The notes: generated by a model not told the origin, from the letters alone. Positions 34,619 to 45,227 are shown, numbered from the stretch's first letter. The stretch: DNA of 64,000 nt from Sphingobacteriales bacterium (GCA_027484425.1 JAIXSZ010000043.1:1-64000); one strand, 5' to 3'. Made by a program: numbers and translations.

Positions 34619-35380
34619 TCATCCTGCTTTTATACCATAATCCTCCACACGTACCATGTGTATCATGTTTTTGGCAGCATACTCTATTAGTGCTTCATGC
34701 TCCACACAGTAGTAGCTAAACTCCCTAGGCTCTTGCTGTGGGGTATACACTTTGTAGTAGCTATCAGTGTATGACACAGGGTGTTTTACCACATGTTCTA
34801 TCCGCTCTATATCCTTAGTTTTTACCTTTTTAGTTACTTGCCAGCTGCCAAATATTGTGTCATAGTAAACTATGGTCAGGTGGTTTGTTTTTAGTTTCAC
34901 TTCATCTACATTGTCTTCGTGCATTAGTACTTTTCGCAGTGGTATGTGCTCTCTCTTGCAATAAGCTGCCATATCGAATTCAGGTATCTCCCCATATTCT
35001 ATAGATAAAGGTTTTTTGTCTATAGTATGTAGGTGGTAATAGGATGGCCGCTTCCCGTCTGCAAATGATACTATCTCTATTAGTTGCACATTGCTCACTG
35101 GCACTATTGTGGGTGGGTATTTTTCTTTTTTAGCTCGTACAAAGTTTATACTTCCTGGTAATAGTTCAATGTAGTCTGGGTCAGCAAAATTGCGATAATA
35201 CCAAACGAAAAAATACAAGTACAAACCTCCTACGACTATCACAGCTATAGTGGCAGACACCTCATAATCCGGAAAAAATATACCCTTTATTACACCGGGT
35301 ATCAACAGTGCCAACCCGGTAAAGATTAGCGGTGCCACCACTCTGCCTATCCACCCAGGGTCTGGTTCGTAATATCTCAT
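34619..35380 (-). CDS. Hypothetical two-helix membrane protein
   Basis: The 253-residue product has two N-terminal hydrophobic helices at about residues 12-32 and 42-62, then a soluble domain of about 190 residues rich in strands (YYHLHTIDKKPLSIEY, NHLTIVYYDTIFGSW). This resembles PH-domain-like membrane proteins but I cannot name a family. It is unrelated to the toxin-antitoxin pair. It lies 47 bp from the HAD gene on the same strand, so the two may be co-transcribed. Confidence 0.65.
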   Translation of the reverse strand: MRYYEPDPGWIGRVVAPLIFTGLALLIPGVIKGIFFPDYEVSATIAVIVVGGLYLYFFVWYYRNFADPDYIELLPGSINFVRAKKEKYPPTIVPVSNVQLIEIVSFADGKRPSYYHLHTIDKKPLSIEYGEIPEFDMAAYCKREHIPLRKVLMHEDNVDEVKLKTNHLTIVYYDTIFGSWQVTKKVKTKDIERIEHVVKHPVSYTDSYYKVYTPQQEPREFSYYCVEHEALIEYAAKNMIHMVRVEDYGIKAG

Positions 35381-35427
35381 GCTATTTTGTGGCTGTATCG
35401 GTTTGTTACATCGCCTTATGTTTCCCC

Positions 35428-36057
35428 TTACTTCATCTGCTTAAACACATCATCCTCTATCGTCATTCCTTTTTGCAGGTATATGGTTTGTATGCCCAGC
35501 TCGTTGGCAGTTTTTATATGTTGTGGGCTGTCGTCTATAAACAGTGTTTGCCCAGCCTGCAGCCCATTATCTTCCAGCACACGCATAAATATCTCTGGCA
35601 TGGGCTTGCGAAGTCCCACCCTGTGCGACATATATACCTTGTCGAAGAATACACCTATATTGGGTATGCCATGCGCTTGCATCAGGGTGTTGTTGAATGT
35701 TTCTTCGTGTATTTCGTTGGTATTGCTCAGCAAAAACAAATCATAGTAGTTACGCAGTTGCTGTAATATCTGCAGTCGCCTTATCGGAAAGTCCAGCAGC
35801 ATAGCATTCCATGCACCCAGCACTTGCTCTGTTGTTAGTGGAGTTTCAGATGCTGCTTTCATGGCTGCCACAAATTCCTCCGCTGTCATTCGTCCGGTTT
35901 CCCATCTGTCAAACAGGTCCGATTGTTGTAATTGCGAATACAACTCCGGAAAATTCCTCACCCCAGCAGCTATAAATGCATTTTCGGTAAGCGAGTAATC
36001 AAGGTTCAGTAATACCCCGCCTAGGTCAAATATGATTTGTTTTACGCCCTTTATCAT
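35428..36057 (-). CDS. HAD-family hydrolase (YihX-like)
   Basis: The 209-residue protein has all four HAD motifs: FDLGGVLLNLDYS (nucleophile Asp), LLSNTNEIH, KPMPEIFMRVLE and FIDDSPQHIKTANELG. The second Asp of the usual DxD reads Gly, as in the YihX-like group. These act on sugar phosphates or similar small phosphoesters; the substrate is not readable. It is upstream of the two-helix membrane protein gene. Confidence 0.88.
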   Translation of the reverse strand: MIKGVKQIIFDLGGVLLNLDYSLTENAFIAAGVRNFPELYSQLQQSDLFDRWETGRMTAEEFVAAMKAASETPLTTEQVLGAWNAMLLDFPIRRLQILQQLRNYYDLFLLSNTNEIHEETFNNTLMQAHGIPNIGVFFDKVYMSHRVGLRKPMPEIFMRVLEDNGLQAGQTLFIDDSPQHIKTANELGIQTIYLQKGMTIEDDVFKQMK

Positions 36058-36249
36058 GTTTTTAGTTTGTCGGTCTTCCCTTTCAATTCCCGAAAATAAG
36101 TATTATTTCACCACAGCCATCACCCTACCACTGACCATTGTCAGCACTTCCACTGTTTGCCATCACCTGTCTTAGCTGGACTTGCTGTTAATTTCGTTTT
36201 TAGTTTTCACTTTCACTTTTCATTTTCACCAACAACACAATACAGTCTT

Positions 36250-36888
36250 ATGAAACATTTACGTTTACTTCTGGTTGCAGCATGCCTGCCATTCATTACC
36301 ATTGCCCAGGTCAATGAACCCATAAAAAAGTCAAAGAAAACTAAGAAAAGCACAGAAGCAGAATACTTCACTTTTCCCGACAATATAATCCTTGACAAAA
36401 ACGAACTCAATAAACGCGTAGAAGCAAAGTCGAAAGAATTAACAGCTTGGATCAAAAAATTAGGTGAAAACAAAGACCCAAAGTTTCAGGCAGATGTCAA
36501 TGAAGCCATGAAACTCTTTAACGATGACATGCGCAAAACAGTTACCGTCACTAGCAAAAAAAATCCCGAGCCGGTCACCAAGCCAGTTAAGCAATACCTC
36601 TACACTCTAGCCCGTCTTCGTTACGACAATGTCACTATTTCTTGGCACAATGCCGAATATGTAAGTAACTTCACTAAGCAGCCAGATGGTACTTATACAG
36701 CTCTAGTAGCGGTCGAGCAAGAGTTTACAGGTATTAAGAGTGGTGAAGCCAACTATACCTATCATGACGTTACCCAGAAGCACATAGAAGTAACCGTAAA
36801 AATGCGTGATGAGAAAAACATCAATGGAGTTATTACCAAAAGCTACGTTGAGGTATTTTTGGGAAACATAGGTGTAACAGAAGAATAA
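36250..36888 (+). CDS. Hypothetical secreted protein
   Basis: The 212-residue protein starts MKHLRLLLVAACLPFITIAQ, a signal peptide, followed by a lysine-rich stretch (PIKKSKKTKKS) and a domain rich in strands. The start at 36250 is chosen for that signal; a longer frame from 36157 puts it in the middle. It sits 14 bp before the next secreted protein and is probably co-transcribed. No family recognised. Confidence 0.65.
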   Translation: MKHLRLLLVAACLPFITIAQVNEPIKKSKKTKKSTEAEYFTFPDNIILDKNELNKRVEAKSKELTAWIKKLGENKDPKFQADVNEAMKLFNDDMRKTVTVTSKKNPEPVTKPVKQYLYTLARLRYDNVTISWHNAEYVSNFTKQPDGTYTALVAVEQEFTGIKSGEANYTYHDVTQKHIEVTVKMRDEKNINGVITKSYVEVFLGNIGVTEE

Positions 36889-36902
36889 ACTAATAAAGTT
36901 GT

Positions 36903-37763
36903 ATGCAATCTGCTAAAAGTCTATTGATGGTGTTGTTGGCTTTTATCAGTTCACCCTGTTACAGTCAGGTTGTTAGCAACTTGCCCCAACAAAAGTCTGA
37001 TAAAAGTTATTTCTTTTACGAGGTCAAGCTCATCGATGAATTTATAGAAAGATTCAACGATGAGCCTAACTCATATATTCGGCGCCAATCCAGAAACCTA
37101 TACGGCACAGATTCATTTATTACTCGCCGCCAGCTCATTAAGTCTTTATTCAACAAACAGCAACAATGGGGGCAAGAGGTCAATCTTTTCACTAGCACCG
37201 TCACAGACACTACCAATCCTCTTTACCTCAGTTTCACTGATAGCAACTGGTACGTTTTAGCACAATGTGTGTTTATACACAACGATAAACGAATAACGCT
37301 GCCTTTGGCAATGCACATCACTGCCTTAGATGGTGGCTATAAATGGATGATAGCAGGGATTGGTCATAGCTCGGTTTTTGATACCACATTGCCTCCTGGC
37401 TTGCCTACAGAAGATTATTACACCACCACCGGCGACTATATACCCACCTCCAGTCATGGTACCAACTTCGTTACGCTCACTCAGCTACTTACTAAGTCCA
37501 TGCACCCCGCCGACTACTTCGAGCCATACCTCATGGCCACAACTCGTGGGCATCAGTTTATCGAACTCGTGCAGCATGAAAAACTTACATTCAAGCATGT
37601 ATCCCAAATGACGTTTCACTTCTTCACCATTCGGGGTTGGCTAATTATTGTTGCTAACTACAAACGAAAAGATGATAATCGGGGGTGGCTCATCACTTCA
37701 TTGCAGCCGGTTGATACCACCGCAACACCTCAGCTAATATCAAATTGGTTACTTACGCCCTAA
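36903..37763 (+). CDS. Hypothetical secreted protein
   Basis: The 286-residue protein begins with a signal peptide (MQSAKSLLMVLLAFISSPCYSQ) and has a strand-rich mature part (FFYEVKLIDEFIERFNDEPN, YKWMIAGIGHSSVF). No motif or family can be assigned. It follows the preceding secreted gene by 14 bp, so a two-gene unit at the envelope is likely. Confidence 0.65.
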   Translation: MQSAKSLLMVLLAFISSPCYSQVVSNLPQQKSDKSYFFYEVKLIDEFIERFNDEPNSYIRRQSRNLYGTDSFITRRQLIKSLFNKQQQWGQEVNLFTSTVTDTTNPLYLSFTDSNWYVLAQCVFIHNDKRITLPLAMHITALDGGYKWMIAGIGHSSVFDTTLPPGLPTEDYYTTTGDYIPTSSHGTNFVTLTQLLTKSMHPADYFEPYLMATTRGHQFIELVQHEKLTFKHVSQMTFHFFTIRGWLIIVANYKRKDDNRGWLITSLQPVDTTATPQLISNWLLTP

Positions 37764-37890
37764 GTCACTCACAACGCTTACCAGACAGCTACATTTGTTC
37801 ATCTAGCCTGCTTCTATTATATACACTTTGTACACATCTCCTAGGTTCATTCGTCCTATTTGATGCTCTATGATATTACTACTATGTTTT

Positions 37891-37898
37891 TATCTTTG
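37891..37898 (+). promoter_or_regulatory. TAnnTTTG element of the acyltransferase gene
   Basis: TATCTTTG lies 47 bp before the ATG at 37946. Confidence 0.4.
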
Positions 37899-37945
37899 CC
37901 CCTGTAGGGTCTACATAACAGATACTACATACAATTTTCCCCCCA

Positions 37946-38983
37946 ATGAAAATACCAGCGGCAGCAGCAGGCACTCACAATAAGGATATCGTTTCTATAC
38001 AGGCTCTCAGAGGTATAGCCGCTTTACTTGTTGTTTTGTCACATTGCTTCCCCCTCGACAAATACCCTGAAACAAATATCCTACGTTACATTTCTCTGAG
38101 AGGCGGAATAGGGGTTCATATATTCTTTATAATTTCTGGCTACATTATTCCGTACTCTATGTACAAAAACAAGTACCAGATAAAAAATATTGGTGTTTTC
38201 TTCGCAAAAAGAACGGTTCGTATTGAGCCGCCATATATTGTCTCTATAATACTCATACTGCTTTTTGCTTGGTTGTCAGCTTGGTCTCCTTGGTCTCAAT
38301 CTTCAATGACTTACAAGCCAGATTGGTGGAATATCATGGGGCACTTATGTTACCTCAACGCCTTCACCAAACAACCCTGGCTCAGTCCTGTCTATTGGAC
38401 ACTCGCTTTAGAGTTTATGTTCTACATCATTTTGGCATTGTTTTATCCATTGCTTACTAGTGCCCGAAAGGCAGTATTGCTCACTACTTTTTTTATCTTC
38501 CTTTCATTGTCTTTTACTCGCGATCTTCTGCCTTATTACCTCTTGGAACGACATACGGTTTTCTTTTCATTGGGTATAGCATTATTTCTTTTTCATATCA
38601 AAAAGATCAACTTAATCGAATACGCTGTCCTTACAATAAGTTGCTTCATTGTCTGTTTTAATTTATATGCACCCCTTTTCAGTTTCGTAGCACTAGCTTC
38701 TTTATTGTTTATTCATTTCGTTAGCTGGATACCTAAAATTTTGTGGGCTTTAGGTACTATTTCTTATTCGCTCTATCTTACTCATGCTATTGTTGCCTCA
38801 CGGTTCGAGGCGCTGTTCGCTAGGTTGATTCCAGGTTTGCCCACAAGTGTAAAGTTTACTTTGGGCTTGTTAGGTTGCATCGCCTTTGCCGCAGTTTTCT
38901 ACTATATCATTGAGCGTCCTTTCCAGAAAATCAGCAAAAATATTGGTTATAAAAAAGCCTCAGCCCCAGCACAACAACCATAG
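37946..38983 (+). CDS. Acyltransferase 3 (OafA/YrhL-like) membrane protein
   Basis: The 345-residue integral membrane protein has the acyltransferase-3 opening IQALRGIAALLVVLSHC, with the Arg and His of the family, then GGIGVHIFFIISGYII. About ten hydrophobic helices are visible. This family moves acyl groups (often acetyl) onto sugars of lipopolysaccharide or other envelope glycans. The acceptor cannot be read, and no glycan-synthesis genes flank it. Confidence 0.88.
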   Translation: MKIPAAAAGTHNKDIVSIQALRGIAALLVVLSHCFPLDKYPETNILRYISLRGGIGVHIFFIISGYIIPYSMYKNKYQIKNIGVFFAKRTVRIEPPYIVSIILILLFAWLSAWSPWSQSSMTYKPDWWNIMGHLCYLNAFTKQPWLSPVYWTLALEFMFYIILALFYPLLTSARKAVLLTTFFIFLSLSFTRDLLPYYLLERHTVFFSLGIALFLFHIKKINLIEYAVLTISCFIVCFNLYAPLFSFVALASLLFIHFVSWIPKILWALGTISYSLYLTHAIVASRFEALFARLIPGLPTSVKFTLGLLGCIAFAAVFYYIIERPFQKISKNIGYKKASAPAQQP

Positions 38984-39083
38984 TCTGTGGCCTTTTGGGC
39001 CTACACACTCCTGTTTAGTTTATTGTTATATCAATAGTCTCTATTCAATTTTACAAAAACCTTATACATTTCTGTGACAGTCC

Positions 39084-39115
39084 TTGCGTGCACATCATTT
39101 ATTTCGTTACTTTTG
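39084..39115 (+). promoter_or_regulatory. Promoter of dxs
   Basis: TTG (39084-39086), a 21-bp spacer and TACTTTTG (39108-39115) make the clearest TTG/TAnnTTTG promoter in the window, ending 25 bp before the dxs ATG. Confidence 0.65.
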
Positions 39116-39140
39116 TATGTTGTTTTTATAAAAATTGTGA

Positions 39141-41069
39141 ATGGAAGAGATAGCTGCGGGGCCATTGTTGAGTGGTATTAATACCCCCGATGACCTTAAA
39201 AAATTAGACAAAAGCCTCTTGCCGCAGGTGTGCAATGAGTTGCGACAGTTCATTATCGATTGTGTGAGTGTGCATGGCGGTCACTTCGGTGCCAGCCTAG
39301 GTGTTGTGGAGCTGACTGTAGCCTTGCATTATATCTACAACACCCCCGACGATCAACTAGTATGGGACGTAGGTCACCAAGCCTACGGTCATAAGATCCT
39401 CACCGGACGCCGCAAAGTGTTTCATACCAATCGCAAATATGGCGGGCTAAGTGGTTTCCCCAAGCGCAGCGAAAGCGAGTACGACACTTTTGGTGTAGGG
39501 CACTCCTCTACTTCGATATCTGCAGCTTTAGGCATGGCCATAGCATCTAAGTACAAAGGTGAGGACCATCGCAGGCACATAGCCGTTATAGGCGATGGTG
39601 CCATGACTGCTGGTTTGCCTTTCGAGGCACTCAATCATGCTGGTGTTAGCAATGCCAATGTGCTTATCATACTTAATGACAACAACATGAGCATCGATCC
39701 CAATGTGGGCGCGCTCAAAGAATACCTTACAGATATCACCACCTCTCACACTTACAATAAAGTACGTGACGATGTTTGGAACTTGTTAGGTATGTTGCCA
39801 TCAAAAGACTTTCAGAAACTCGCATCCAAAATAGAAGCTGGTCTCAAAGGTGTAGTTTCTAAATCTAGCAATTTGTTCGAGGCACTAGGCCTTCGCTACT
39901 TTGGCCCTATCGACGGCCATAATGTACTGAAACTCGCCGAAACCCTTAAAAGCCTGCACGACATACCAGGTCCAAAACTTCTCCACATCAAAACTGTGAA
40001 AGGTAAAGGGTATGACCTCGCAGAGCAAGATCAAACCTTATGGCATGCACCAGGTACTTTCGACAAGATTACAGGCAAAATCAACAAAAAAATACCGTCT
40101 GCTCCAGAGGCTCCAAAATACCAAGATGTTTTCGGACACACGCTGCTGGAACTAGCCACTCTCAACCCCAAAATAATGGGTATCACCCCAGCCATGCCTT
40201 CTGGTTGCTCCCTCAAAATTATGATGGATGCTATGCCCGACAGAGCTATTGATGTGGGTATAGCAGAGCAGCACGCAGTTACGCTCAGTGCTGGCATGGC
40301 CACCCAGGGGCTCACTGTATTCTGCAATATATACAGTTCCTTTATGCAGCGTGCATACGATATGGTCATTCACGATGTTGCCATTCAAAAGCTCCCTGTT
40401 GTTTTCTGCCTCGATCGTGCCGGCCTCGTCGGCGACGATGGCCCTACACATCATGGTGCATACGACATTGCATATATGCGTTGCATTCCCAACCTCATTG
40501 TTAGCGCACCTATGAATGAGGCCGAACTACGCAATCTCATGTACACCGCTCAGCTGCCCGACAACAAGCTGCCTTACGTTATTCGTTATCCACGCGGACA
40601 AGGTGTTATGCCTCAGTGGCGCACCCCTATGGAAAAGATAGAGCCTGGTACGGGTCGCAAAATCTGCGATGGTCACGAGGTAGCTATACTCACCATTGGG
40701 CATCCCGGCAACTTTGCTGTTAATGCTTGCCGCGATCTTGCCACAGAAGATATCTTCCCAGCTCACTACGATATGCGTTTTGTAAAGCCACTCGACGAAG
40801 CTATGCTACACGAAGTTGCCAGCAAATACAGCAAAATAGTAACCGTTGAAGATGGTACTATCGTCGGTGGTTTTGGTAGTGCAATATTAGAGTTCATGAA
40901 CGAAAACGGCTACAAACCACAGGTGCGTATGCTTGGCATTCCAGACAGGCTGGTAGAGCACGGCAAGCCCGAAGAACTACACCGCGAGTGTGGCTATGAC
41001 GCCAAAGGCATAGCCGATGCAGTCCGCGAAATGATTAGTGTTCGCTCATTCGCTGCTGCTGCTCACTAA
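39141..41069 (+). CDS. dxs: 1-deoxy-D-xylulose-5-phosphate synthase
   Basis: The 642-residue protein catalyses the first step of the non-mevalonate isoprenoid pathway, condensing pyruvate and glyceraldehyde 3-phosphate with thiamine diphosphate. The thiamine-binding motif GDGAMTAG...LNDNNMSID is at about residues 152-180. The transketolase-like pyrimidine domain has [12 protein letters not shown], and [15 protein letters not shown] is at about 428-442. The length is normal for the family. A perfect terminator follows. Confidence 0.97.
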   Translation: MEEIAAGPLLSGINTPDDLKKLDKSLLPQVCNELRQFIIDCVSVHGGHFGASLGVVELTVALHYIYNTPDDQLVWDVGHQAYGHKILTGRRKVFHTNRKYGGLSGFPKRSESEYDTFGVGHSSTSISAALGMAIASKYKGEDHRRHIAVIGDGAMTAGLPFEALNHAGVSNANVLIILNDNNMSIDPNVGALKEYLTDITTSHTYNKVRDDVWNLLGMLPSKDFQKLASKIEAGLKGVVSKSSNLFEALGLRYFGPIDGHNVLKLAETLKSLHDIPGPKLLHIKTVKGKGYDLAEQDQTLWHAPGTFDKITGKINKKIPSAPEAPKYQDVFGHTLLELATLNPKIMGITPAMPSGCSLKIMMDAMPDRAIDVGIAEQHAVTLSAGMATQGLTVFCNIYSSFMQRAYDMVIHDVAIQKLPVVFCLDRAGLVGDDGPTHHGAYDIAYMRCIPNLIVSAPMNEAELRNLMYTAQLPDNKLPYVIRYPRGQGVMPQWRTPMEKIEPGTGRKICDGHEVAILTIGHPGNFAVNACRDLATEDIFPAHYDMRFVKPLDEAMLHEVASKYSKIVTVEDGTIVGGFGSAILEFMNENGYKPQVRMLGIPDRLVEHGKPEELHRECGYDAKGIADAVREMISVRSFAAAAH

Positions 41070-41091
41070 TACACATCATTGTACATATATC

Positions 41092-41126
41092 ACGAACCCC
41101 GCTACCATAGCGGGGTTCGTTTTTTT
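41092..41126 (+). terminator. Intrinsic terminator of dxs
   Basis: A perfect 13-bp stem (41092-41104 and 41108-41120) with a 3-nt loop runs into seven T. It is 22 bp after the dxs stop. Confidence 0.92.
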
Positions 41127-41167
41127 ACAAGTCTATTGTTTACACCTCTCGCTTACACAAGTATGTA

Positions 41168-42022
41168 CTATCCGTTTTTAAGGTCATCTAGTTCTTGCAT
41201 TTCTGCTTCTGTCAGTACTATGGTAGGAGCCAGCATATTTTCTTTCAGATGATTCACCTTCGATGTGCCTGGTATTAGTAACATATTGGGTGCGTAATGA
41301 TACAGCCAGCTTAGCGCCACCTGTTGCATAGTTGCGTCATGTTTTTGTGCTATTTCTTTTAGCTTATCTACATACAGTATGTTACCTGCGTTGATGGGGT
41401 TCCAGGGTATGAAAGCTATGTCATTAGCAGCACAGTACTGTAGTTCTTGCTCCCACTGCCTGTACACTATGCTATACTTATTTTGCACAGATACTACATT
41501 TACATGCTCCTGAGCCAACTGTATATCTGCCACACTCACCTCCGATAGACCGATATGCCTTATCAGTCCTTCATTTTGTGCTTCTTTCAGAAAAGTCAGT
41601 GTTTCAGTAAATGGCACTTTTGGGTCTATACGGTGCAGCTGATACAGGTCTATGCGGCTCACATTCAGTCTCCTCAAGCTGCCTTCCAGCGCGGTGCGCA
41701 GGTGGTCTGGGTGGCTGTTAATGTGCCACAGATTTGGCCCTGTGCGCTCAAAACCACCCTTGGTGGCTATTACCATATCTTGGGGGTAGGGGTGCAGTGC
41801 CTCTGCTATTAGCTCTTCCGATACATACGGTCCATAGCTGTCCGCCGTATCTATAAAGTTTACGCCCAGTCCAGGCAGGCTTTGCAATACTTCTACAGCA
41901 CCATCATGGTCCTCTGGTGCTCCCCATATGCCCTTGCCAGTTATACGCATGGCGCCATACCCCATACGGGTCACTTCCATATCTCCACCTATTACAAAAG
42001 TTGTGTTGTTGTAGCTTTTCAC
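41168..42022 (-). CDS. Aldo/keto reductase
   Basis: The 284-residue protein has the aldo/keto-reductase catalytic set: the Asp in NFIDTADSYGPYVSEE, the Tyr of the same segment, the Lys in VIATKGG and the His in QLHRIDP. Late LLIPGTSKVNHLKENM marks the NADPH site. The product fits the short-chain oxidoreductase branch with SEVSVADIQLAQEHV. The substrate is unknown. Confidence 0.9.
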   Translation of the reverse strand: MKSYNNTTFVIGGDMEVTRMGYGAMRITGKGIWGAPEDHDGAVEVLQSLPGLGVNFIDTADSYGPYVSEELIAEALHPYPQDMVIATKGGFERTGPNLWHINSHPDHLRTALEGSLRRLNVSRIDLYQLHRIDPKVPFTETLTFLKEAQNEGLIRHIGLSEVSVADIQLAQEHVNVVSVQNKYSIVYRQWEQELQYCAANDIAFIPWNPINAGNILYVDKLKEIAQKHDATMQQVALSWLYHYAPNMLLIPGTSKVNHLKENMLAPTIVLTEAEMQELDDLKNG

Positions 42023-42136
42023 GAGTAGTTACATTTAGTCATGAAAATAACACATCTAGTAATAGCTACCATCATATACCAATAACTAAAAAGTATTTAT
42101 AGCAGTGGATACAAAAAGTAGTTATCAGTGTCAATA

Positions 42137-42412
42137 CTACAAACCCAAAAATGAAAATATGCTTTTACCCCATTTTTGGCTGCGGTGTTTTGTCTGGTGC
42201 ACACCTCTATAGATTTCAGGGAATAACTGCGTAAGGCTTTTACCACTTATTTCTTCGGGTGAATGTATCATGGATATTGCTTTCCACAGGTCGTTATAAT
42301 TCACCTGCGTTCCATCATCAAAAAAACACTTCATACCCTTATCAAACATCCCGAATTTCTGTCCTTCTCGGAGCTTGTTTGCTATAATTGTATATTTTTC
42401 TTCACTAAGCAT
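42137..42412 (-). CDS. Small hypothetical protein
   Basis: The 91-residue soluble protein (MLSEEKYTIIANKLREGQKF) has a phage- or accessory-like look but no motif I recognise. Its reading frame is well formed and lies alone in the gap. The start is supported only by the ATG at 42412. Confidence in the gene is moderate. Confidence 0.5.
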   Translation of the reverse strand: MLSEEKYTIIANKLREGQKFGMFDKGMKCFFDDGTQVNYNDLWKAISMIHSPEEISGKSLTQLFPEIYRGVHQTKHRSQKWGKSIFSFLGL

Positions 42413-42590
42413 TGTTGATAGTTTTTAGCACACACTTACCACAAATCTATGGCTACTAATCAACTTATGCAAGTAAGAACGTAAATAAATGTTATTGAGT
42501 TGCTAACAAGATAGGGTATTTTACACTTTAAAAAATAACCTAAGTTGATTGTAGGCGACATTTTGCTGCTATTACGCCCCGATGCGGCAA

Positions 42591-43562
42591 TTACCTTTTT
42601 ATCAACTTGCCAGAATAGTATTTTCGGCCATCTGTAAGGTAATAAAAATATAACCCCTCAGGTGCACCGCTCAGGTCTATCTGCTCACTATACGGTGTCA
42701 ATAGTACTATCCTACCCAGCACATCTGTAACAGTAATAGTAAACTGTTGTTGCTGTAGCAATACAGGGAAGGAGAATATGCCGCTAGAAGAAGGATTGGG
42801 GCTAACAGCAAGCTGATCAAATGCGCCCATTTCATTTACTGCTCCTATTCCCGCAAAGTATGTTTTTACCCTAATAGAGTCTATAAACCACCCAGCCAAT
42901 GAATCATAAACACTGTCACTTACAAACCTGAACCTCACAAAAACACTGTCCACATCTCTCCAGCTACAATAATAATTTTCCGATATCTTCAGCGGATCCG
43001 GACATTCTAATAAAAACTCAGACAACCTCGATGTACTACAGACACCCGAAAATGCCGACGCTCCACTAGCCAGTGTATCTCTTGCACGGTAAAATCCCTC
43101 AAAAAGAAAATTATAATCCATTGGGTACGAAGCACCAGGTGGTAAAGTGCATGTGTCTGTTATATTAAACCATGTCACCCCATTATCTTGCGAAAGCTCT
43201 ACAATACAGCCATCTCTACCACTATCTGTCTGGTATCTGTGCCAGAAACTAAAAACTATACTATGATAGTTTAGTTTAAGTAGCGAAATTACAAACCAGT
43301 TATTAGCATTTACCGGATACGGATGTGTAGTATCAGTCATTACAGCTACAACTCCTGCTGTATCAGACGTAAAAAAAGGTTTATACGTACGCCCTATCTG
43401 CCATAGTGGCGCGGCTGCAGTATCGGGCGTGTAGCAGCTCACAGTATCAGCATCAAATCTTACAAAAAATGAGTCTGTAGCGTCACCTAAGAACCGGTCT
43501 ATCTGCGCTATGGCAGGGGTAGATAACAATACAGATATCAAAAGCACTAAAATCGCTCTCAT
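42591..43562 (-). CDS. Secreted T9SS cargo protein, function unknown
   Basis: The 323-residue protein has a signal peptide (MRAILVLLISVLLSTPAIAQ) and a C-terminal T9SS sorting domain (LAVSPNPSSSGIFSF, GRIVLL, EGLYFYYLTDG). The middle has strand-rich segments with Cys-containing SCYTPDTA and FSGVCSTSRLSEFLLEC. It contains no enzyme motif that I can see. It is expected on the cell surface or in the medium. Confidence 0.8.
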   Translation of the reverse strand: MRAILVLLISVLLSTPAIAQIDRFLGDATDSFFVRFDADTVSCYTPDTAAAPLWQIGRTYKPFFTSDTAGVVAVMTDTTHPYPVNANNWFVISLLKLNYHSIVFSFWHRYQTDSGRDGCIVELSQDNGVTWFNITDTCTLPPGASYPMDYNFLFEGFYRARDTLASGASAFSGVCSTSRLSEFLLECPDPLKISENYYCSWRDVDSVFVRFRFVSDSVYDSLAGWFIDSIRVKTYFAGIGAVNEMGAFDQLAVSPNPSSSGIFSFPVLLQQQQFTITVTDVLGRIVLLTPYSEQIDLSGAPEGLYFYYLTDGRKYYSGKLIKR

Positions 43563-43638
43563 GACAATTCATTTATATGAAGATATAACATTGTATTTAT
43601 AATTTGCACCTCACTCACCATCTAGCGTCAGAAAAACT

Positions 43639-43646
43639 TATTTTTG
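43639..43646 (+). promoter_or_regulatory. TAnnTTTG element next to the GSCFA gene start
   Basis: TATTTTTG ends 3 bp before the ATG at 43650. The in-frame TTG at 43644 lies inside this element, so the ATG is the likely start and the message would be nearly leaderless. Confidence 0.5.
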
Positions 43647-43649
43647 ATC

Positions 43650-44624
43650 ATGCAATTGTCCCTTACTCTTGACATTCCACCACTGCCAGCACCCATCAGC
43701 TACACCCATCAGCTCCTGCTCATAGGCTCTTGCTTCACTGAGCACATCGCCGATCGGCTGCAGCATCACAAGTTCCATGTCCTCCAAAACCCACATGGCA
43801 TCTTATTCAATCCCCTTAGTGTAGCCAGCAGCCTCAATAGCTATGTAGCAGCCAAGCAATACACCGAGGCCGATCTATTTTATCTCAACGAGCTCTGGAA
43901 CAGTTGGGACCACCACACCCGGTTCTCGCATACCCAGCAGTCCCAGGCATTAGCGGCCATCAACCAGTCGCAGCAATCCGCCGCCGCTGCAGTGCGTTCA
44001 GCTCAATGGATAATGATAACCCTTGGCTCTGCTTTTCAGTATTACCTTACATCTACCGGCCTACCCGTTGCCAACAACCACAGAGCACCTGCACAATGGT
44101 TCGAAAAACGCATGTTGCCCATCTCCGACATTATCGCTGCCCTCAGCACCAGCATCAATAATATAGCCAGCGTCAACCCTCAAGCCAATATACTTTTTAC
44201 CATAAGCCCTGTCCGCCACATTCGCGATGGCGTAGTAGATAACAACCGCAGCAAGGCACGCCTCTTAGAGGCAGTGCATGAGCTCTGCTCCATGCACCCG
44301 CACGTACACTACTTCCCCGCTTACGAACTCATTATCGATATACTCCGCGATTATCGCTACTACGACATCGACTTCGTCCACCCCAACTATATGGCCACCA
44401 GTTTTGTATGGGAGCACTTTGTCAAAGCATGTATTAATCCCGACGATTACAACCTAATGGCCAAGGTCAATGACCTCATGATAGCCAAAGGACATAAAAC
44501 CAGATTCCCCGATACCATGGCGCATCAAAAGTTCAAAGAATCATACCTTGCCAAAACCCTCAGCCTTCAAGCACAATATCCACACCTCCAGCTCAGCGAT
44601 TTGGCACACTATTTCCAACCCTGA
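43650..44624 (+). CDS. GSCFA-domain protein
   Basis: The 324-residue protein contains LLIGSCFTEHIADRLQHH near the N-terminus, the GSCFA signature, followed by NPHGILFNPLSVASSL. Late YDIDFVHPNYMATSFVW has the conserved Asp and His. GSCFA proteins are SGNH-hydrolase relatives with no settled function in Bacteroidota. The ATG at 43650 is preferred over the TTG two codons upstream because the TATTTTTG element overlaps that TTG. Confidence 0.88.
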   Translation: MQLSLTLDIPPLPAPISYTHQLLLIGSCFTEHIADRLQHHKFHVLQNPHGILFNPLSVASSLNSYVAAKQYTEADLFYLNELWNSWDHHTRFSHTQQSQALAAINQSQQSAAAAVRSAQWIMITLGSAFQYYLTSTGLPVANNHRAPAQWFEKRMLPISDIIAALSTSINNIASVNPQANILFTISPVRHIRDGVVDNNRSKARLLEAVHELCSMHPHVHYFPAYELIIDILRDYRYYDIDFVHPNYMATSFVWEHFVKACINPDDYNLMAKVNDLMIAKGHKTRFPDTMAHQKFKESYLAKTLSLQAQYPHLQLSDLAHYFQP

Positions 44625-44729
44625 TTTTTCTTAATTCGCAAAAAATCACCCCAACCTACCACATACATCGTATTTCAAAACAACTTAATTTTATCCAACA
44701 TTGTTTTTCACGCACACACACGCCAACCA

Positions 44730-45227
44730 ATGAAAAATATCAAAATAGAATTGAAGTGGGCCATCATTTTTTCCATAGTAGGCTTACTTTGGATGTTGCT
44801 CGAGAAACTGTCTGGGCTCCACTCCACCTATATCGACTACCACCTCTACCTCACCAATCTTTTTGCCATACCTGCCATATGGGTCATGGTACTGGCACTA
44901 AAGGACAAAAAGAAAAACCATTACAGTGGCAATATGACCTACCTCAATGGTCTTTTGTCGGGCATAGTATTGTCCGTGTTCATAGCGGCTATCAGCCCCC
45001 TCACCCAGTGGGTCACATCATTTGTTATCAGCCCCGAATACTTCCCCAATGTTATAAAACGTTCAGTAGAACTAGGCTATTACAAAACTACCGCCGAGGC
45101 GGAGGCCTATTTCAATTATCAAAACTATGCCACCCAGGGTGCCATCGGCGCACTAGGTATGGGCATAGTCACCACCGCCATCGCCATGATATTTCTAAGA
45201 ACCAAACCCAGCGCAAAGCAGGGGTAG
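44730..45227 (+). CDS. DUF4199-family membrane protein
   Basis: The 165-residue protein has four hydrophobic helices: IIFSIVGLLWMLL, LTNLFAIPAIWVMVLAL, GLLSGIVLSVFIAAI and ALGMGIVTTAIAMIFL. The DUF4199 pattern (paired helices around YLNGLLSGIVLS) is visible. The function is unknown. It follows the GSCFA gene on the same strand by about 100 bp but no operon is certain. Confidence 0.8.
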   Translation: MKNIKIELKWAIIFSIVGLLWMLLEKLSGLHSTYIDYHLYLTNLFAIPAIWVMVLALKDKKKNHYSGNMTYLNGLLSGIVLSVFIAAISPLTQWVTSFVISPEYFPNVIKRSVELGYYKTTAEAEAYFNYQNYATQGAIGALGMGIVTTAIAMIFLRTKPSAKQG